A stretch of 27,909 nucleotides of DNA from an uncultured Clostridia bacterium. Its GTDB lineage: Bacteria > Bacillota > Clostridia > TANB77 > CAG-508. The notes beneath the pieces are model-generated. The model was not told the origin of the DNA. It was given only the letters and a program-made list of their open reading frames with translations, and made no database searches. Shown here one piece after another: positions 23,978-27,909 of this stretch (position 1 is its first letter; the number at the start of each line of letters is the position of its first letter). Position numbers and translations under genes: made by a program. The DNA is taken from positions 1-27,909 of the forward strand of contig CALXSO010000019.1 of assembly GCA_944391155.1 (NCBI GenBank). Direction: 5' to 3'.

Positions 23978-24853
23978 TTACTCTATGTTTTGAATTTGCT
24001 CTCGTATATCTTCTAGTTCTGTTTTTATATCTATTACATTGTTTGTTATATCTAAACAATTTGCTTTTGATCCAATTGTATTTGTTTCTCTATTCATTTC
24101 TTGAATAATAAAGTCTAATTTTTTACCTACAGCTTCATCAGATTGCAATAAATTTCTAAATTGTGAAATATGACTTCTTAATCTTGTAATTTCCTCTTCT
24201 ATAGAACTTTTGTCAGCATAAATAACAACTTCTTGTGCTATTCTAGACTTGTCAATTTCTTCTGTTTGTAATATTTCTTTCACTCTTCCTTCTAATTTTA
24301 CTACATATTCTTGAATAAGTCCAGTAGATTTTTCAGATATTTTTATTATTTTGCTTTCTATAGCCTCTATTCGCCTCATTAAATCATCATATATTTTCTT
24401 TCCTTCTTCTTTTCTCATATTTAATAATTGTTCAATTGCTACTTGTAAAACACTAATAGCCTCCTGCTTTATCTGCTCATCTTCTTGGTTGTATTTCATA
24501 TTTAAAACATCTGGCAATTTTAATATTTCAACAACATTTATATTAGATAATATACTTTCTTCTTCTGAAATTTCTTTTACCTTTTCTATATATGTTTTTG
24601 CTAATTCTTTATCAATTCTTAATTCTCTTCCTTCTTGGCTATTGTTGTTAAATGTAACAAATATATCTATTTTTCCTCTTTTTATCTTTTTACTTACTTC
24701 TTTTTTTATAATTTCTTCTAAATAGCTTAATTGTCTTGGTAATTTTACAGATATATCTAAATATCTATGATTAACACTTTTTACTTCTATTTGATATTCT
24801 CTTTCGTTTCTTATTTCATTGTATTTTCCAAAACCAGTCATACTTTTTATCAT
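23978..24853 (-). CDS. yicC: YicC/YloC-family endoribonuclease
   Basis: YicC-family proteins are endoribonucleases involved in RNA turnover. The N-terminus IKSMTGFGKYNE and EVKSVNHRYLDISVKLPR are diagnostic, and the C-terminal DUF1732 part shows EEITRLRSHISQFRNLL, VGKKLDFIIQEMNRETNT and IGSKANC. The 291 residues are standard. ATG at 24853 is used because GTG at 24862 lies within the AAGGTG ribosome-binding site. It opens the yicC-remA-rpoZ-gmk group, and a 17-base tandem repeat lies just upstream. Confidence 0.94.
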   Translation of the reverse strand: MIKSMTGFGKYNEIRNEREYQIEVKSVNHRYLDISVKLPRQLSYLEEIIKKEVSKKIKRGKIDIFVTFNNNSQEGRELRIDKELAKTYIEKVKEISEEESILSNINVVEILKLPDVLNMKYNQEDEQIKQEAISVLQVAIEQLLNMRKEEGKKIYDDLMRRIEAIESKIIKISEKSTGLIQEYVVKLEGRVKEILQTEEIDKSRIAQEVVIYADKSSIEEEITRLRSHISQFRNLLQSDEAVGKKLDFIIQEMNRETNTIGSKANCLDITNNVIDIKTELEDIREQIQNIE

Positions 24854-24896
24854 TCTATTCACCTTTTTTCAAATATATTTTCTATTTTCTTTTATA

Positions 24897-24940
24897 TTTT
24901 TTACTATTTACTATTTTTTACTATTTACTATTTTTTACGA
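24897..24940. repeat. 17-base tandem repeat upstream of yicC
   Basis: Unit TTTTTTACTATTTACTA, with two exact copies (24897..24913 and 24914..24930) and a partial third (24931..24940, one change). It would give an A-rich leader in the yicC mRNA. The copy number is likely to vary between strains. Confidence 0.85.
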
Positions 24941-24988
24941 TTTTTTAGATTTTTTTTAGATGTTTTATTTATAAAAATTTATTATAAA

Positions 24989-26305
24989 TTATTCATCTTT
25001 TTTTACAGCTCTTTTTCTTTTTGTCGTAACTGTTTTTGTTTTTACCTCTTTTTTATCCTCATTATTTAAATTTCTTTTTGGTTTTTCTATATTTTCTTCT
25101 AATTTATCTATTTCTTCTTTTTTCTTATTTCTTGCAGAAGTTGTCTGTTTTTTACTTTTTAAATTTGATGACGTTTTTGAGTTTGCTTTTTTCTTAGGCT
25201 CTGGTTTTTCCTCATTATCTTCAGCGTCTATTGTACTTGCATTAACTACTTTAGTATTCTTTTTTACTACTTTCTGTTTTGGAGTTTTCTTTAATTTAGA
25301 ATTTACCTCTGTACTCTTTACTTCAAGATTTACTTCGTCAACATTTTTTAGTTGCTCTGCTGATTTATTTATCCTACTAGCTCTCTTTGCATTCGTAATT
25401 GATTTTACTTTTGGTTCTTCCTGTTTTAAATTTTCATCCTCTGCTACAGTACTTCTCTTTCTTCTTACAGGTATGTTTTCAATATTTTTTTCAAGCGTTG
25501 ATTTCCTAGCCCTCTTTACAGGTTTGGTTTTATCTATTTTATCTTTTTCTTCAATTTTAACTTTTTCATCGATTTGACTTGTTTTTCCTAATTCTTTTTC
25601 CATTTTTATTTTTGTTTTATTACTCTTTTTTCTTTTTCTAACTTGATTATTAGTTTCTTCCATTATCTCATTATCTTTTACTTTACTTACATTTTGTATC
25701 TTTTTAGTTGATTTGGCTTTTTTATCATAATCTCTTTCACTTTTTGAACTACTATTTTCACTTTTATTACTTGCTTCTTTTATTCTATCACTTCTTTTTT
25801 TTGCTTCTTTAATTTTTGGTTTTTCTTTTTTTGTTATTTCTGGAATATCACTAAAAGTTTCTAATATTTTTCTCCTTTCCTTTGTATATATTATTATTGA
25901 TTTAAATACGTAATATATTGCAAACAAATATGAAGAAACAGTTATATACAGTGAAAATGAAAAATCATACTTTGTAACTACATATCCGATTGATAATGTA
26001 TGGGCAGCAATAATAATCGCTTCTATACTAAATATTGCTAATCTTCCATCATCTTTTTTGTATGCCCTCTCCATAATAAATATTGCTATGAATAAAAATA
26101 CAATTGATAATATTTCTATTATTTCTAATACTTTAATTTGACCTATAGTTTGATATAATGTACTAAGTAATAAAAAATATAACATTAATCCTATTGCAAT
26201 TAATATATTTACTTGAATTTTCTTATTCATATTTCCTTTAATTTCTTTTTCTTTTTTTGCTTGCTTTTCTTGTGATAAACTCTTTTTTGAATTTGCCTTT
26301 ACCAT
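24989..26305 (-). CDS. Membrane protein with long lysine-rich cytoplasmic tail
   Basis: I do not recognise the family. A basic N-terminus (about 30 residues) leads into four predicted membrane segments at about 33-55, 59-82, 88-112 and 115-141. After RKILETFSDIPEI, nearly 290 residues follow with no hydrophobic stretch, dominated by Lys, Glu, Ser, Asn and Thr with clusters such as KRARKST, VRRKRSTV and TTKRKRAVKKDE. The tail looks disordered and could bind nucleic acid or acidic polymers (inference). GAGGAG is well placed before the ATG. It starts six bases after the rsmE stop, so the two are cotranscribed. A gap of about 135 bases separates it from yicC. Confidence 0.75.
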   Translation of the reverse strand: MVKANSKKSLSQEKQAKKEKEIKGNMNKKIQVNILIAIGLMLYFLLLSTLYQTIGQIKVLEIIEILSIVFLFIAIFIMERAYKKDDGRLAIFSIEAIIIAAHTLSIGYVVTKYDFSFSLYITVSSYLFAIYYVFKSIIIYTKERRKILETFSDIPEITKKEKPKIKEAKKRSDRIKEASNKSENSSSKSERDYDKKAKSTKKIQNVSKVKDNEIMEETNNQVRKRKKSNKTKIKMEKELGKTSQIDEKVKIEEKDKIDKTKPVKRARKSTLEKNIENIPVRRKRSTVAEDENLKQEEPKVKSITNAKRASRINKSAEQLKNVDEVNLEVKSTEVNSKLKKTPKQKVVKKNTKVVNASTIDAEDNEEKPEPKKKANSKTSSNLKSKKQTTSARNKKKEEIDKLEENIEKPKRNLNNEDKKEVKTKTVTTKRKRAVKKDE

Positions 26306-26311
26306 TTAATA

Positions 26312-27082
26312 TTAGCTCCTCTCTTCTAGTTCATACATTATTATACTTAGCATATTTAATGCAACTGTTTCTGTTCTTAATATTCTGTTTCCTAAAGTTA
26401 CTACTTTTACTCCATTTTCTCTTAACAAATTTTCTTCTTCAGGGTCAATTCCACCTTCTGGTCCTATAATAATTCCTATTTTTAATTCTTTAGTATTAAT
26501 TTCCTTTTTATAATTTTTCTTTATTTGAGATATTTCTTGTTTTAAAGTAAATTCTTTTTCATTTTCATATGCTAATATAATCTCATCATACTCTTTTATG
26601 TTCTCTATAATATTCTTTATTCTCATAAACATATTTATCTTTGGAATATAATCTCTTCCACATTGTTTAGCCGCTACTTCTGATATTTTTTGCCATCTGT
26701 CTATCTTTTTTATTTTATCTTTTTCTTGTAATTTAACAATACATCTTTTCATTTCAACAGGTGTAATTTCATATGCTCCTAACTCCACTGATTTTTGAAT
26801 AATTAATTCCATTTTATCTGCTTTAGGAAGCCCTTGAAAAATTGTAATTTTTATATTTGATTCTGCAATGCCTAACAATTTTTCCACAATTTCTAAGTTT
26901 ATTTTTTCTTTTTCCATACTTTTTATTTTACACAAATAATTCTCTTGTGAATCAGAATTACATATTTCAATTTCATCACCAATTTTTGCTCTTAATACAT
27001 TCTTTATATGATTTACATCATCTCCTATTATATTTATTTGTCCATCTACTATTTGATTTCTCTTAACAAAAAATTTAGACAT
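26312..27082 (-). CDS. rsmE: 16S rRNA (uracil-1498-N3)-methyltransferase
   Basis: Methylates U1498 of 16S rRNA in the 30S subunit. The N-terminal PUA-like domain (FFVKRNQIV, VNHIKNVLRAKIGDEIEIC) is followed by the SPOUT methyltransferase domain with KADKMELIIQKSVELGA, RWQKISEVAAKQCGRDYIP, GIIIGPEGGIDPEE and the knot motif LGNRILRTETVAL. The 256 residues are normal. AGGAAGG precedes the ATG. An extended -10 promoter candidate lies at 27213..27221. It is the first gene of a two-gene unit with the lysine-rich membrane protein. Confidence 0.94.
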   Translation of the reverse strand: MSKFFVKRNQIVDGQINIIGDDVNHIKNVLRAKIGDEIEICNSDSQENYLCKIKSMEKEKINLEIVEKLLGIAESNIKITIFQGLPKADKMELIIQKSVELGAYEITPVEMKRCIVKLQEKDKIKKIDRWQKISEVAAKQCGRDYIPKINMFMRIKNIIENIKEYDEIILAYENEKEFTLKQEISQIKKNYKKEINTKELKIGIIIGPEGGIDPEEENLLRENGVKVVTLGNRILRTETVALNMLSIIMYELEERS

Positions 27083-27212
27083 AGTCTTCCTTCCTAAAAA
27101 TTTTTACTCTTTAATTTTTCTTAAAATATATTTCTCTATTTAATTCATAATTAATTATACTGTTTTCACTTTTCGTATTAATTACTTAACTACCTGTAAT
27201 TAACACATTGGT

Positions 27213-27221
27213 ATTATAACA
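27213..27221 (-). promoter_or_regulatory. Extended -10 promoter candidate for rsmE
   Basis: TGTTATAAT on the minus strand has the TGnTATAAT form. No convincing -35 box is seen at 17 bases. The leader to rsmE would be about 125 bases. A second -10-like TATAAT at 27154..27159 has even less support. Confidence 0.35.
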
Positions 27222-27273
27222 TAAAAATAATCAAATTACTATACACTAATAATAAAATCTTTAACTAACTAAT

Positions 27274-27544
27274 AACTGTAGTGTTACTATCCAGCCCTAA
27301 ACACATTTTAAAAATTATATTAATGAAAATCGAACATAAAAAGTTTTAAAGAATTTTTAATCATTCATTATTTTATAAATTTAACAAAAAGTCATAGGGC
27401 TTGAGTAGTAACAACTATAGTGTTACTAGTCAGCCTTATTTCAATGTAACATTGTTTTCAATACAACACTTATCTAAAAAAAAGGTCTTAAAATTGATTT
27501 TGAAAATAAAAACTTGATTAAGGCTAATTAGTAAGACTTTAGTT
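27274..27544. repeat. Two MITE-like inverted-repeat units in tandem
   Basis: Four related 26-base arms: A at 27274..27299 and C at 27413..27438 in direct orientation (22 of 26 identical, start to start 139 bases), and B from 27395 and D at 27519..27544 in inverse orientation. D matches the complement of C at 22 of 26 positions; B matches the complement of A with small insertions. A-B and C-D therefore form two units of about 148 and 132 bases whose arms overlap at the centre, making a long hairpin (27396..27437). The interiors are AT-rich, unrelated by eye and non-coding. No transposase is present. Miniature transposable elements are the likeliest reading. Confidence 0.6.
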
Positions 27545-27581
27545 ACAATTTGTCCTTAATTTTATAGATAGTTATTGAACC

Positions 27582-27623
27582 AAAAATTAGGATTAAAACT
27601 AAAAGGTTTTAATCCTAATTTTT
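27582..27623 (-). terminator. Strong terminator of the rubrerythrin transcript
   Basis: A perfect 18-bp stem: 27582..27599 (AAAAATTAGGATTAAAAC) pairs with 27606..27623 around a 6-base loop. The stem ends in five T residues on either strand, so it may act in both directions. It lies about 55 bases past the rubrerythrin stop. Confidence 0.8.
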
Positions 27624-27631
27624 GAATAATG

Positions 27632-27662
27632 AAGAGGATTTCCTGAAATAGGAACCCCTCTT
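27632..27662 (-). terminator. Second hairpin after rubrerythrin
   Basis: AAGAGG/CCTCTT and TTCCT/AGGAA pair with a 2-base internal mismatch and a 5-base loop, 18 bases after the rubrerythrin stop. No T-run follows directly on the minus strand, so it may protect the mRNA 3' end ahead of the stronger terminator. Confidence 0.45.
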
Positions 27663-27679
27663 ATGTTTATAATCATATA

Positions 27680-27909
27680 TTAATAATTTTCTGCTTTGAT
27701 TTCAAAATATGCTTTTGGATGGCTACATACTGGACAAATTTCAGGTGCTGATTTTCCAATAACAATATGTCCACAATTTCTACATTTCCAAATTCTATCT
27801 CCATCACGGCTAAATACTAATCCATTTTCCATATTTTCAATTAATTTTTTATATCTAGCTTCATGCTCTTTTTCTATTTTAGCAACTTCTTAGAATAAGA
27901 AAGCAATAT
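27680..27909 (-). pseudogene. Rubrerythrin C-terminal end with in-frame TAA, cut by window edge
   Basis: Rubrerythrins are non-haem iron peroxidases that detoxify hydrogen peroxide in anaerobes. The end of one is readable: EVAKIEKEHEARYKKLIENM closes the four-helix di-iron domain. A rubredoxin domain follows with WKCRNCGHIVIGK and EICPVCSHP (Cys-x2-Cys, 12 residues, Cys-x2-Cys) and the usual final FEIKAENY. Just before EVAKIEKEHE the same frame reads IAFLF then TAA at 27890..27892, where family members have Glu or Lys. A single G or A to T change would give this. Only 17 bases beyond the stop are in view, so a full copy cannot be checked. No ribosome-binding site supports a start after the TAA. 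Confidence 0.75.

Larger units (their letters stand above)
27083..27679. other. Non-coding region between rubrerythrin and rsmE
   Basis: About 600 bases without a credible gene. In order on the plus strand they hold a possible rsmE promoter (27213..27221), two inverted-repeat-bounded units (27274..27544), a strong 18-bp hairpin terminator (27582..27623) and a second imperfect hairpin (27632..27662). The repeat units account for the size of the gap. Confidence 0.65.

Noticed and set aside
1960..27893. All other plus-strand open frames of 60-124 codons
   Set aside because: Each is antisense to a minus-strand gene with family motifs, or lies in AT-rich spacer. They are rich in Leu, Phe, Ser and Ile as expected for shadow frames, and none has a convincing ribosome-binding site with a recognisable protein.

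Overview
The window is very AT-rich and every gene I can support lies on the minus strand, so transcription runs from high to low coordinates. A spoVS gene, a CarD/CdnL regulator, a remA-rpoZ-gmk group and sigma-A-type promoters point to a low-GC, spore-forming Firmicute of the class Clostridia, probably an uncultured gut-type lineage (inference). TAA is used as a normal stop, so the standard bacterial code applies.

Right end (27909 to about 20756), read in transcription order: the C-terminal end of a rubrerythrin with an in-frame TAA; a non-coding stretch with two inverted-repeat-bounded units; rsmE; a membrane protein with a long lysine-rich tail; yicC, remA, rpoZ and gmk (RNA and nucleotide housekeeping, with rpoZ and gmk in swapped order); a small one-helix membrane protein; and two tandem VanZ paralogs, the first of them frameshifted.

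Middle (20755 to 4867): an LCP-family glycopolymer transferase with its own promoter, then a surface-polysaccharide operon of 15 genes behind a strong promoter at 19640..19668. The order is initiating sugar-phosphate transferase (interrupted by an in-frame TAA), GT2 glycosyltransferase, acyltransferase, LicD-type phosphotransferase, TagD-like cytidylyltransferase, an unclassified glycosyltransferase, a DUF616/TOD1-type glycosyltransferase, Wzy polymerase, Wzx flippase, second acyltransferase, UDP-glucuronate 4-epimerase-like enzyme and UDP-glucose dehydrogenase. After a possible internal promoter come the Wzz-like modulator, BY-type tyrosine kinase and PHP-type tyrosine phosphatase, closed by a terminator. 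The set describes a Wzx/Wzy-assembled acidic polysaccharide containing glucuronic or galacturonic acid, O-acylated and probably carrying glycerol-phosphate. The LCP protein is a candidate for attaching it to the wall.

Left end (4866 to 1): glmM-ymdB, spoVS, dut and carD, mostly as short units with recognisable promoters and terminators, then a non-coding stretch with a promoter firing out of the window.

No tRNA, rRNA, CRISPR array or transposase gene was seen. The most unusual items are the three disrupted genes (sugar-phosphate transferase, VanZ, rubrerythrin), the paired inverted-repeat units at 27274..27544, the long tail on the BY-kinase, and the LicD plus TagD-like pair.
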